Program-made: the position numbers and the translations under genes
Shown here: in pieces, positions 8,940-17,345 of the stretch
Layout: every line of letters begins with the position of its first letter
Position numbering within the stretch: position 1 is the stretch's first letter
The notes under the pieces: generated by a model
The model's database searches: none
What the model was told of the DNA's origin: nothing
Seen by the model: only the letters and a program-made list of their open reading frames with translations
Assembly (NCBI GenBank): GCA_015056485.1
Contig: SVGD01000014.1
Location: 1-38,478, forward strand
Length of the DNA: 38,478 bases
DNA from: Clostridiales bacterium
GTDB lineage: Bacteria > Bacillota > Clostridia > TANB77 > CAG-508
Reading direction: 5' to 3'

Positions 8940-10763
8940 TTATACTAATTTACAATTTCCAACTAATTCTCTTAGTTCATTTAGTTTTTGCATTTGCTCA
9001 TTGTTTAGGTTTTCATTTTGTAAGTATTCACTTATTTTGCTTATGTCTGTTATGTGTACTAATTTATGAATGTTTTTCGTTAGAAATATCAAGTTTTGAT
9101 ATTTATCTGTTCCACCTTTTTGTTTCATAATTTTATGGTGTATTTCCATATCTCCAATTTGTAATGGTTTTCCTGATATTGCACATTTTCCATTTTGTGC
9201 TACATATAATGAAATTCTGTTGTCATTAAATTCTTCACTGGCATTTATTATTGGATTTTTCATTATATATATCAAAATGTATTTATCAATTTTCTTCAAA
9301 TTGTTGTGTATTTTCATTCTGCCATTTGGAGTATAATTACACATATCTTGTGAAAAACATAAGGGAGGTTTTGTACTAATATAATGTATTGGAAATATTG
9401 CTACTCCTTTTATATATATTGGTTTACCTTTATATCCTCCATAATATTTTATAAATGCTTTACTTTTTCCACCTGTTTTACTTGCAAATGTTTTTGTTCT
9501 ACATTTAAGGCTTTTTGTAAGTCCATAGGCAATTTTTTCAAAGTCTATATATACATTTGTTGCTATTCTATAATATTGGTGTATTCCTAATATTACAGAG
9601 TTTAATTTTAATGCACTTGGCTTATCTTTGTGTATTCCTAATTCTTTAATTGCTATTTTTATATTTGTTTTTATTTGTTTCTTTGATTTATTACAAATAT
9701 GAGATTTGACAACCCAACGAGTACCCTTTTTATGAATTTTTAGCTTAAATCCTAAAAATTCAGAGTATTCTGTTTTTAAATTTACTATCTTTGTTTTTTC
9801 TTCACTGACATCAAGTTTTAATCTTTCTTTCAGCCATTGTTTTGTAGCATAATATATTTTTACTGCTTGTTCGTGTGTTTTGCAAAACAATTTAAAATCA
9901 TCTGCATATCTAACTATCATTACTTGTTTAAGATTTGTTCTTTTCTGAGTGTGTATTCTGCTATCATCATTTTTATAGTTAGTATCCATTTTATTTGTGT
10001 ACCATTGATTTGAAATCCACCAGTCAAGTTCATTTAAAACTATATTTGCTAGTAAAGGACTTAATATACCACCTTGTGGAACTCCTTTTGTTGGAACACC
10101 AATTCCTTTAATTTCTGCTTTTAGCATTTTTGATATAATACATATAAGATTTTTATCTTGTATTCCCATTGCCCATATTTGTTTTAATAATTTTGAATGG
10201 TCTACATTATCGAAAAATCCTTGTATATCAATATCAACAACGTGGTACAACTTATTTATATTTGCAAATCTCATTGCCATTGCTATTGCGTGATTTGTTC
10301 CTCTATTAGGTCTAAAACCATAGTTGTCTTTGTGGAATTTTGCTTCACAAATTGGCTCTAAGACTTGTTTTATACATTGTTGTATAAGTCTATCTTCTAT
10401 TGTTGGTATTCCCAAAGGTCTGGTTTTTCCATTTGGTTTTGGTATTTCAACTCTCCTTACAGTTTGAGGTTTATAATTAGCAAGTCTATTTCTAACATAT
10501 TGGACAAGATTATTAGTTTTTGTCTTTCCAATGCACTCTATTGTGTTGTTATTAGTTCCTGCTGTTTTACTACCTTTATTTTTCTTAATGTTTCTGTAAG
10601 CAAGTTGTATATTTTCTTCACTTTCAATTATTTCTAGTAAATTTTTAAATTTCTTTCCGTTTTTACTTTGTTTATATAATTTGTCAAATTCCTCTTGTAA
10701 GTTGTAATATTCATTATTTCTTAAATGCTTTTTCTTTTTGAACTTTTGATTTTTAATTGTCAT
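8940..10763 (-). CDS. ltrA: Group II intron reverse transcriptase/maturase with HNH endonuclease
   Basis: The 607-residue protein encoded in intron domain IV. It helps splicing and copies the intron into new DNA sites. The RT domain spans about residues 60-400: RRVEIPKPNGKTRPLGIPTI, the FFDNVDH block, QGGILSPLLANI and the catalytic VRYADDF. A maturase domain X follows. The C terminus has an HNH endonuclease (CAISGKPLQIGDMEIHHKI, then TDKYQNLIFLTKN). Start is ATG 10763 with an AGGAGG upstream. The gene is intact and has no in-frame CGG, so it can be made without recoding. Confidence 0.95.
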   Translation of the reverse strand: MTIKNQKFKKKKHLRNNEYYNLQEEFDKLYKQSKNGKKFKNLLEIIESEENIQLAYRNIKKNKGSKTAGTNNNTIECIGKTKTNNLVQYVRNRLANYKPQTVRRVEIPKPNGKTRPLGIPTIEDRLIQQCIKQVLEPICEAKFHKDNYGFRPNRGTNHAIAMAMRFANINKLYHVVDIDIQGFFDNVDHSKLLKQIWAMGIQDKNLICIISKMLKAEIKGIGVPTKGVPQGGILSPLLANIVLNELDWWISNQWYTNKMDTNYKNDDSRIHTQKRTNLKQVMIVRYADDFKLFCKTHEQAVKIYYATKQWLKERLKLDVSEEKTKIVNLKTEYSEFLGFKLKIHKKGTRWVVKSHICNKSKKQIKTNIKIAIKELGIHKDKPSALKLNSVILGIHQYYRIATNVYIDFEKIAYGLTKSLKCRTKTFASKTGGKSKAFIKYYGGYKGKPIYIKGVAIFPIHYISTKPPLCFSQDMCNYTPNGRMKIHNNLKKIDKYILIYIMKNPIINASEEFNDNRISLYVAQNGKCAISGKPLQIGDMEIHHKIMKQKGGTDKYQNLIFLTKNIHKLVHITDISKISEYLQNENLNNEQMQKLNELRELVGNCKLV

Positions 10764-11505
10764 AAGTCGGCTTTTCCTCCTATTTCTAAGATTTATTACC
10801 TCTATTAGTCTTACAAGAACCTTATGTTTTAGAACTCCTTTCTAAAATTTGTAAATTTTGTATAAATTAATTATTTTTGACTTGTGGCTATCCCTCCACT
10901 CCTTATTATCAGAGTTTCATAGGTACTGTGCCACTACTCTCACTAACATTAATGTAAGTTATTTATTCCTTACAACTACCTCATAGGTGTTAAGTCCTCA
11001 GTATTGTTAGCTTTCCCTGTTCCAATATTTCTATCTTTACATATATACTTTTAGGTTGTTCCTATAAGCCTGTTTGCTTGATATTACCTGTAATAATATA
11101 AGGTGTTTCATCTCTGGGAACCTTACTCCACCTCACAAACATCATATTAAAATGATTATAGCCTTTCGACTAATTCCCGTTCTAGGCTTGTACATTCGGA
11201 TACTTCGTCATTATCCCCGTCTTAAGATAAATTCTAACCGTGAGTATTTTATAGACTTCCGACATATAGATTGCATATCCTACCTCTAGGACACTTTCCT
11301 TGATTAATTCTTAATCATTAGGGCAATTCTCTGCCGACTTTACCGAGCTTATAACCAAAATATTCTTAACAATATTTTCGCTATTCGGAGTATCAAAGTG
11401 GCGTTTCAAGGCGTTACTCTATCATTCCACCAATCGAAATATTAGTTTTAAAACATATTAAATTATAATTTTAAGCAGTTCTTTTCAAACTGCAACAGGT
11501 CGCAC
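10764..11505 (-). ncRNA. Group II intron domains I-III (no protein gene)
   Basis: 742 bases with many local inverted repeats and no credible coding frame. It is richer in GC than the neighbours, as expected of structured intron RNA. The 5' end GTGCGACC is the start of domain I. Exon-binding sites should be here and pair with the end of exon 1. Confidence 0.8.
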
Positions 11506-12200
11506 CCCAAAACGGATCACTACTTTGACTACCTTTAGGCGTTGTACTTTTAAATAAGTTAGAAACTAATTTTTGAACATCATTGTCATCTTTTAAATAA
11601 TTAAAAGGGTTATAACAATGACTATATTTGGGATTTACTAAATCTAATATTTTTATTTTATAACCTTCTTTTTTTAGTAAATTTCCTGTATCTCTTAAAA
11701 TTTCTCCTTTGGGGTCTAAAATCACATACGAACAATTACATTGCATTATATTTGGCTTGCCAAAAAATCTTGTTTTTCCAGAGCCACTACCGACCACAAA
11801 CTAAAATATTAAGATTTCTTCTGTGTTTTTGTGCCTTTAAACCAATACTAACATTTTGTGTTAGTATTTTATTTTGGTTATTAGGAAGCTGCTTATATTT
11901 TTTATTTACTTGACTTGCAACACCCCATATTGCAGAGCCATATTCTTTGCCTCTCCTATAATTTCTTCTTGTAGTTTCATACATTCCTATTCCTAGAATG
12001 TATATCAATAAAAAAATAAGAATAGATTTTATACTATTCTCGCATATTTCAATATTAAAAGGATTATTTAATCTATTTGGAAATTCCGTAATAATTTCAA
12101 CAAGTCCTCCATCAATATTAGGTGCTATTAGTAAAGAGAGCCATATAACTGCAACTCCTCCAAAACAATATAAAATTATATTTGTTTTGTTATCTCTCAT
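11506..12200 (-). CDS. virD4: VirD4 coupling protein, exon 1 (contains a +1 frameshift at CGG in Walker A)
   Basis: The N-terminal part of the coupling protein. Two membrane helices (NIILYCFGGVAVIWLSLLIA and about residues 57-75) precede YGSAIWG and the conserved RRNLNILVCG. At codon 137 the frame has CGG followed at once by TAG, so frame 0 gives only 137 residues. Skipping the C at 11792 gives VCGGSGSGKTRFFGKPNIMQ, the intact Walker A motif, then ILDPKGEILRDTG and KSTTPKGSQSSDPFW. The exon ends at the intron boundary at 11506. Start ATG 12200 overlaps the upstream small gene by 11 bases; the AAAGG upstream is rather far. Function requires splicing to exon 2. Confidence 0.9.
11790..11792 (-). 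other. CGG +1 frameshift site at the VirD4 Walker A
   Basis: Coding-strand context TGT GGT C GGT AGT GGC. In frame 0 CGG is directly followed by the stop TAG. Dropping the C at 11792 restores the GGSGSGKT P-loop. Confidence 0.88.
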
Positions 12201-12393
12201 AATTTGTATTTTTACCTTTTTTATAGAATCTTTGCTTCTTTGTTGGGGCTTTTAAAACTTTTTTTAGTATTTCTGTTACTACTTCTGGATCTTTTTGTTG
12301 CTTTAACATTTCTGTTCTTCTATCATTTAATATTCTTATTATAGCTCCTATTTCGTATTCGTCTAATACTAATACTGTTTTTTCTTCAACCAT
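12190..12393 (-). CDS. Small hypothetical ICE protein, 67 aa
   Basis: A small charged protein with no membrane segment, starting at ATG 12393 behind AAAGGTAGG and overlapping the virD4 start by 11 bases. An N-terminal helix pattern (LDEYEIGAIIRILNDRRTEML) is followed by a very basic tail. A small gene at this point between the ArdC-like gene and virD4 is common in Tn1549-like elements; function unknown. Confidence 0.65.
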   Translation of the reverse strand: MVEEKTVLVLDEYEIGAIIRILNDRRTEMLKQQKDPEVVTEILKKVLKAPTKKQRFYKKGKNTNYER

Positions 12394-12399
12394 TTCAAC

Positions 12400-13281
12400 C
12401 TACCTTTCTTGTGTTTTTGCTTTAGGCTTTTTTTCTTTACTTTGTTCAAAACTTTCTGTAATTCTTGAATTTATTGTTTCAAAATTTACTCTGATTTGGT
12501 CTATTTCTTCTCTAACATCTTTACCATTTACTTGTGAACTTATTTCTAATGGCATATATGAAAAATCATAATTTGAAACATCAATTCCATATCTTTTACA
12601 AAGCATATAAGAAATACACTTATTTTTAAAATCTTTTAATGAGTTGTCTGCATCTTCTCTTGTTTCAATTTCTGCTAATGCATAAGAGAGAGAACTAATT
12701 AAAGTATCTTTTTCCATTCCCCTACATACATATAATAAGTTTTCTTCCTTATCATAATAAGCTCCACCAATTCTTTCATCTGGTAATTCATCAACTACTT
12801 TTATTTCTGCATAGCAATTATGAATAAATCCTCCCAATAATTCTCTTATATTATATTCTTTTTGCGTTTCGCTTCCTTCTGCTTGTGTTTGAGAAATATC
12901 AAAAACTTCTTTTGGATTATAATATGTTTTACCAGTTTTCTCTGACTTTACAGGCTCTAAAATAATAATAGGCTGTGCATTTTTCTTTATTGGTATTCCT
13001 AAATCTTTCCACGCTTGTCTTTCTTTAAATTGTGTTGCATTTGGAAATTTTGCAAGAATCAATAAACTATTTCCAACAGAGTGCTTTTCAAATCTACTTT
13101 GAACATCTAAATAATCTTTAAATAACTTACTATCAATTTTTATTTTTTGTGCCATATCTTCCATTGTAGAATATGCCCACTCTCTCTGTCTATCTTTAAT
13201 TTGTTTCCATTTTTCTTGATTATAGTTATTCTTTCTTTCACTATTATTTTTTGTTCCTAATATATTATCAACTTCGTTCAA
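12400..13281 (-). CDS. ArdC-like (antirestriction, ssDNA-binding) protein
   Basis: A 293-residue soluble protein. Residues about 20-120 match the ArdC N-terminal domain pattern: a helix with SRFEKHSVGNSLLILAKFPN, then RQAWKDLGIPIKKNAQPIII. ArdC-type domains bind single-stranded DNA and protect incoming conjugative DNA from restriction. The metallopeptidase HExxH of full ArdC proteins is not obvious here; the middle region has degenerate sequence (LSYALAEIE), so a protease role is not supported. Start is TTG 13281 behind AGAGAGG, five bases after the PcfB stop. The C terminus is a lysine-rich tail. Confidence 0.7.
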   Translation of the reverse strand: MNEVDNILGTKNNSERKNNYNQEKWKQIKDRQREWAYSTMEDMAQKIKIDSKLFKDYLDVQSRFEKHSVGNSLLILAKFPNATQFKERQAWKDLGIPIKKNAQPIIILEPVKSEKTGKTYYNPKEVFDISQTQAEGSETQKEYNIRELLGGFIHNCYAEIKVVDELPDERIGGAYYDKEENLLYVCRGMEKDTLISSLSYALAEIETREDADNSLKDFKNKCISYMLCKRYGIDVSNYDFSYMPLEISSQVNGKDVREEIDQIRVNFETINSRITESFEQSKEKKPKAKTQER

Positions 13282-13286
13282 TTTTT

Positions 13287-14159
13287 TTACCTCTCTTTCC
13301 TTTTATGCTTATTATTTTTCTTTTTATTTTTTGAGTAATCTAAATGTTTAGCTTTCTTTAAATGTTTAGGCTCTTTATTCTCTTTTTGTTTCAAGTGTTT
13401 TGGCTCTTTTGATGTTTTGTCATAGTCTTTTTCATTAAGCTCTTTTGTATTTTCTTGTAACGCTTCTTTTTCTTTTATCTCTTGTTCTATTTCTCTTAAT
13501 TCTTCCTTAACAGATTTTTTCTCATCCTTGTTTATTTTTTTGTTGCTCTTGTAAGAGCTTGTATTTAAGGAATTCTCTAACTGACTCTTTTCCTCCGTAT
13601 TTTCATTACTGGGTAAACTTTCTTCAACAATTTCCTGTTGCTGTTCTTCTTTTTGAATTGGCTTACTTAAAATGTCATCAATTAAAATGTCTTCTTTACT
13701 CTTTGTTTGAACATCTATATCTTGTGGATTTTGTCCTTCTTCCTTATCTAGTCCTATTTCTCTTGCAATTCTTGCTCTATCTACATTTGCAAATTCAAAT
13801 CTTTCTGCTATACGATTTACTTTTGCTGCATCTTCTTCTCTAATCATAATATCAACTTCTCCGTCAATTTTTTGATTTTTCTTATTTGCTAATGCACAAT
13901 ATAAAACCCCATATTTTTTTGCTTCTTCTGAAAACTTTTTCAAGTCTTGAACTTTAAATGTATAAATTTTTAACTCTTTTCCTGTTTTCAACATATTTGT
14001 AAGTCTAGTTTTTCCTTTTGTTTGTTGATTTTCTTTTAACATAGCACAAATCATAGCAGCAATATTTTTTGCACCAACACCTGCAATTTTAAAAGCGTGT
14101 TCCATACCATCAAAATATAAACTCATTAAATGATCTGCTGAATCACCTGCTGTATTCAT
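13287..14159 (-). CDS. PcfB family protein (DUF3801)
   Basis: A soluble transfer accessory. Residues 1-145 form the conserved PcfB domain (DSADHLMSLYFDGMEHAFKI, then MLKTGKELKIYTFKVQDLK, then KKYGVLYCALANKK). In pCF10 this family assists relaxosome-coupling protein interaction. The remainder is low-complexity, glutamate/lysine-rich, ending in repeats of the type EPKHLK and a basic tail. I chose ATG 14159 because AAAGGAGAG lies at a good distance; an upstream ATG at 14186 has no spacing. It overlaps the relaxase 3' end by 17 bases. Confidence 0.85.
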   Translation of the reverse strand: MNTAGDSADHLMSLYFDGMEHAFKIAGVGAKNIAAMICAMLKENQQTKGKTRLTNMLKTGKELKIYTFKVQDLKKFSEEAKKYGVLYCALANKKNQKIDGEVDIMIREEDAAKVNRIAERFEFANVDRARIAREIGLDKEEGQNPQDIDVQTKSKEDILIDDILSKPIQKEEQQQEIVEESLPSNENTEEKSQLENSLNTSSYKSNKKINKDEKKSVKEELREIEQEIKEKEALQENTKELNEKDYDKTSKEPKHLKQKENKEPKHLKKAKHLDYSKNKKKNNKHKRKER

Positions 14160-15519
14160 TTTTACTTCTCTCCTTTCTTTTTTCATTATTTAATTCTTGT
14201 TCTTTCTGCTTTATCTCCTTAATGTTGCTCTTTATCTTTTGGCTTCTTTCTTTCACACTTTCACAAAATTCCACCTCCCTTTTTAAATAATTTATCTTAT
14301 CAGATAGAACTAAAATCTCATTAGTAATTTTTTGTTTTTCTTCTGGAGCTTTTAATCTTTGTTTTTTGTTCCTCAATGAAGTTCTATTTTTTAATAATAA
14401 GTTTAGTTCATCAGTAAGATTTTTTTTATACAAAAAAAGTTCCTCGCTAGTTTTTATATTATTTCTAACAAGAAACTTTATTTCATCTGACATTCTTTCC
14501 ATTTTTTTAACTTCCTGTTTCATTGAATCAGAAAGAACTACTCTTTTTGGAGTATTTGGAAATACTTTTAATAAATAACAATAATATAAGTATAGTCTAT
14601 AAAAACTACCCCTGTCTTTTCTTATAATTTTTTTATTTCTTCCTTTATATCTATACTTTTTAAATTTACTATATGCTTCTGGAAAAGGTATCTTATTCAT
14701 ATCGCTATTTTCAATTCGCTCTTTAATATTTTTAATTGTATATTCTTCTCCAAATGAACGCTCAATTCTTATATTTCTTTTATAAGGTGGCTTACACAAA
14801 CTTAATTTGTTAGCTCTTATTGTAATTTTATATTCCATTCGTTCTAAAATGCTTTCAAAATCTTTATATGACTTTGCTTGTTTAATTGCAAAATCAACAT
14901 CATCTTTAACAATTGTATAATAAGTGGTCTTTTGAATATATGAATTATAATATTTTGTATAATCAATTTTTCCACACGGCTTTTCATCTAAAACACTTAA
15001 TCCATATTCTCTGCATAAATCATCTGATGTTTTTCTCATTAAAGCATAATTTTCTACTGTGTTTCTATATTTAATTCCATCTACAAATGATACAGAATTA
15101 ACAACAAAATGATTATGCAAATGATTTGTGTTTAAATGTGTTGATACAATTACTTCATATCTTTCTCCCCATAATTCTTGTGCAAGTTTTACACCAATTT
15201 CGTGAGCTTGTTCTGGTGTAACTTCCCCTTTTACAAATGATTGAAATCCGTGAAAGCCTAAAATTCCTTTTTCTTTTCCAAAATATTTTTTAGTTAATAT
15301 CATTTCTTTAAAAGCATTTTCTTCTGAACAATTTACTCCAGTTACATATAATTGTTGTTCAGTTTTAAAATTTGATTTTGCATATTCAATTACATTGTGC
15401 AAACTCTTATAAATAGTATTATCATCATAGTTTTCTTTATTTGTTTTATCTTTATCAGTTGTATATTTTATTACTTGATCTAGTCTTTTTTCAACTTTCC
15501 ACATACTTGTTGTTGCCAT
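14143..15519 (-). CDS. MobA/VirD2-type relaxase
   Basis: The 458-residue nickase that cuts oriT and leads the DNA strand into the recipient. The metal-binding histidine motif is clear: H128, then H133, H135 and H137 in THLNTNHLHNHFVVN. The candidate catalytic Tyr is in the N-terminal part (KYTTDKDKT, residue 19). A glycine-rich FGKEKGILGFHGFQSF segment precedes it, as in MOBP relaxases. The C-terminal 130 residues are basic coiled coil. Start ATG 15519 follows AGGAGAG, 12 bases after MobC. It lies directly downstream of the oriT candidate and is uninterrupted. Confidence 0.93.
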   Translation of the reverse strand: MATTSMWKVEKRLDQVIKYTTDKDKTNKENYDDNTIYKSLHNVIEYAKSNFKTEQQLYVTGVNCSEENAFKEMILTKKYFGKEKGILGFHGFQSFVKGEVTPEQAHEIGVKLAQELWGERYEVIVSTHLNTNHLHNHFVVNSVSFVDGIKYRNTVENYALMRKTSDDLCREYGLSVLDEKPCGKIDYTKYYNSYIQKTTYYTIVKDDVDFAIKQAKSYKDFESILERMEYKITIRANKLSLCKPPYKRNIRIERSFGEEYTIKNIKERIENSDMNKIPFPEAYSKFKKYRYKGRNKKIIRKDRGSFYRLYLYYCYLLKVFPNTPKRVVLSDSMKQEVKKMERMSDEIKFLVRNNIKTSEELFLYKKNLTDELNLLLKNRTSLRNKKQRLKAPEEKQKITNEILVLSDKINYLKREVEFCESVKERSQKIKSNIKEIKQKEQELNNEKRKERSKNEYSR

Positions 15520-15531
15520 TGCTATCTCTCC

Positions 15532-15852
15532 TTATAAAAATCTTTTTTTAGTTTCTATAATAAATTCGCTCCATTTTTTTCGTTCTCTTTCTAGCATTGG
15601 CTCATCAATAAAACCAAGTATATGTGCTTCTCTACCTAAATTTCTTAATGCTCTTTCTATATCTCTCATTTCTTTAATTAGTTCTACAAAAAGTTTGTTG
15701 TCTGGTTTTTCTTTTATTTGACAACCTAACGCAGCATTTCTTAAAAACTCTGATATACTTTTTCCTGTCCTTTCAGCTCGTGTTTTTATTTTATTTTTTT
15801 CGGAAAAGGTTACACGAACTGGTATCAAAAATTCTCTCGTTTCTTTTTCCAT
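15532..15852 (-). CDS. mobC: MobC-type relaxosome protein
   Basis: A small DNA-binding accessory of the relaxase. It has a ribbon-helix-helix start (IPVRVTFSEKNKIKTRAERT, then GKSISEFLRNAALG) and the NLGREAHILGF signature of MobC. It binds oriT and opens the DNA for nicking. The second ATG (15852) sits six bases after AAAGGAG; the first (15858) would touch the Shine-Dalgarno, so 15852 is preferred. The oriT candidate lies immediately upstream. Confidence 0.88.
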   Translation of the reverse strand: MEKETREFLIPVRVTFSEKNKIKTRAERTGKSISEFLRNAALGCQIKEKPDNKLFVELIKEMRDIERALRNLGREAHILGFIDEPMLERERKKWSEFIIETKKRFL

Positions 15853-15866
15853 TTTCATCTCCTTTC

Positions 15867-15946
15867 TTTTGTCTTAACGGGGATTGGGGTGTCCCCATAT
15901 TGTATATTTGTATGTATATACAAATGTGTTGCTTGTTAAGACAAAA
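15867..15946. other. oriT: Candidate origin of transfer (oriT)
   Basis: A dense set of nested inverted repeats between mobC and the next gene. Outer arms are a perfect 12-bp inverted repeat, TTTTGTCTTAAC (15867-15878) and GTTAAGACAAAA (15935-15946). Inside are GGGG-TGT-CCCC (15886-15896) and an 8-bp dyad ATTTGTAT/ATACAAAT (15906-15925). The GC-rich GGGGATTGGGG run stands out in this AT-rich DNA. Position upstream of mobC and relaxase is where oriT lies in related elements. The nick site cannot be placed from sequence alone. The mobC promoter may also lie here. Confidence 0.65.
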
Positions 15947-15950
15947 AACT

Positions 15951-16280
15951 TTAATCTATGGGTATGCAATTTCCACATTTTTCACATACTATTTCAGTAA
16001 ATTCTCTCGGTAAATCATCTTCAATTTCTACATCAATTTTTTCTGCAATTTCTTGCAACTTTTTTTCAAAAAAGTCTTGCTTTTCTTCTTCAAAACTATT
16101 AGCAACTTGAACTAATTTTATTTCAAAAACATTGTCATTATCTTCTAAATTATTAAAGACAATATCTTCATCTTCTCCTAAAAATTCTATCAATTTTTCT
16201 AATGCTTTTTTATAATCTTTTGCACGAATATCTACTTCATTTTTTAATGTTTTTCTTACTATAAATTTGTAAACTTTCAT
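15951..16280 (-). CDS. Hypothetical protein with C-terminal CxxC, 109 aa
   Basis: Small acidic protein ending in CEKCGNCIPID, which could be half of a zinc-binding site. The first 30 residues form a beta-rich start (MKVYKFIVRKTLKNEVDI). It starts at ATG 16280, directly after the primase-like gene (stop 16283). Family not recognised; the operon position between primase and mobC suggests a DNA-processing accessory. Confidence 0.6.
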   Translation of the reverse strand: MKVYKFIVRKTLKNEVDIRAKDYKKALEKLIEFLGEDEDIVFNNLEDNDNVFEIKLVQVANSFEEEKQDFFEKKLQEIAEKIDVEIEDDLPREFTEIVCEKCGNCIPID

Positions 16281-16282
16281 AT

Positions 16283-17248
16283 CTATCTAACCCTTTCTTT
16301 TTGTAATTTTTTCTCTCTATTTATACCTAAATATTTGCATAAATATTCATTATAATCTTTTTCAAATTTTGGTGGTCTATCTAAAACTTCGTACTCTTTT
16401 GATAACACTATTTGTAATGCTTTTGTTGCATTTCTTCCTGCAGTATCATTATCAAAACATAATACAATTTTTTTAATTTCTGGGTGTTCCTTCAAATAAT
16501 TTTCAATAGCTAACGGAACCTTACTTTGCTCAATTATTTTAGAAGGTTGATAAACACCTGCAAGTGAAATCATTGTTTTATCTTCCCACTCTAAACCATA
16601 TAATTTAAAAAAGGTTGCATAAGATAATAAATCTATTGCACCTTCAAATATAAATATTTTATCTGTCTTTTTATGACTTTCTATTTTAAAAGAATATGCT
16701 TTATCACTTCCTGTTGCATCATTTTTAAAATTCTTTTCATCTGTTGACCTACAACCTGCATATCTTGGAATTTTATTATTATCATAACCTACAAAAACAA
16801 CATTGTGATAATGTTTTTCTTCAAAAATAAGTTCTTTCTCTATACATTTTTTTATAATTTCTTCATCAATTCCTCTTGATTTCAAATAACAAATCGCTCT
16901 ATTATTATTAGAATTTTTCTCTGGTAAAATAAGAGTTTTTATTCTATTTTTCACTTGTTTTTTTTCATAAATAGGAGCTTGTATTCTTTCATTTTTTAAA
17001 ATGATTTCTACTGCTTCTATGAACTTATAATTTTTAACCTTTGTGAGATAATCTACTGCATTTCTACCACCTATACCTGCTGAACACCAATTCCAAAATC
17101 CGTTTGAAATTCTTAAACTATCGTGTTCTCTTGTTGTATATTCATTACTTGAAACCTTAACCAATTCATTAGGATTGTAGTTCTTTAAATAAGTTAATAA
17201 ATCCATAGATTTTGCGTGTTCTAATTGCTCTTTTGTATAATATGGCAT
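16283..17248 (-). CDS. DUF3991/Toprim primase-like protein
   Basis: A 321-residue protein with an N-terminal DUF3991-type region (SLRISNGFWNWCSAGIGGRNAVDYL at about residues 44-68, including the conserved GG.A.D) and a Toprim domain: EGAIDLLS near residue 200 and FDNDTAGRNA near residue 263. Toprim acidic residues bind Mg in primases. These proteins are typical of Tn1549-like and phage-like elements and probably prime replication of the transferred strand. Start ATG 17248 lies behind AAAGGAG; the cargo terminator precedes it. Confidence 0.85.
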   Translation of the reverse strand: MPYYTKEQLEHAKSMDLLTYLKNYNPNELVKVSSNEYTTREHDSLRISNGFWNWCSAGIGGRNAVDYLTKVKNYKFIEAVEIILKNERIQAPIYEKKQVKNRIKTLILPEKNSNNNRAICYLKSRGIDEEIIKKCIEKELIFEEKHYHNVVFVGYDNNKIPRYAGCRSTDEKNFKNDATGSDKAYSFKIESHKKTDKIFIFEGAIDLLSYATFFKLYGLEWEDKTMISLAGVYQPSKIIEQSKVPLAIENYLKEHPEIKKIVLCFDNDTAGRNATKALQIVLSKEYEVLDRPPKFEKDYNEYLCKYLGINREKKLQKERVR

Positions 17249-17282
17249 AAATATTTTTCTCCTTTCTCATAATTTTTTGCAC

Positions 17283-17313
17283 AAAAAAGCACCTACTATT
17301 TCTAGTAAGTGCT
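17283..17313 (-). terminator. Terminator after the VanZ-like gene
   Basis: An 11-bp stem AGCACTTACTA/TAGTAGGTGCT with a GAAA loop and one mismatch, followed by six U on the minus strand. It separates the VanZ/XRE cargo from the transfer operon. Confidence 0.8.
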
Positions 17314-17345
17314 ACAACAAATTACAATTTATTTTTTTTAATAAT

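Larger units (their letters stand above)
8839..11505 (-). mobile_element. Group II intron inserted in virD4 (2667 bp)
   Basis: The 5' end is GTGCGACC (first base 11505) and the 3' end is CTATTGCTAT (last base 8839), matching the GUGYG...AY rule. Domains I-III fill 10764-11505 with no gene. The protein is encoded in domain IV. Domain V is the hairpin at about 8888-8923 (CGCCGTATG...CACGTACGGTG with a GAAA loop). Domain VI follows to 8839. Removing the intron joins exon 1 ...TTTTGGG to exon 2 ACATAGCT and restores the VirD4 frame exactly, with a D codon made across the junction. The insertion is in the direction of transcription, so splicing can rescue the gene. Confidence 0.93.

Noticed and set aside
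8940..11505. Small plus-strand frames inside the intron
   Set aside because: They fall in structured intron RNA or opposite the RT gene and have no coding signature.
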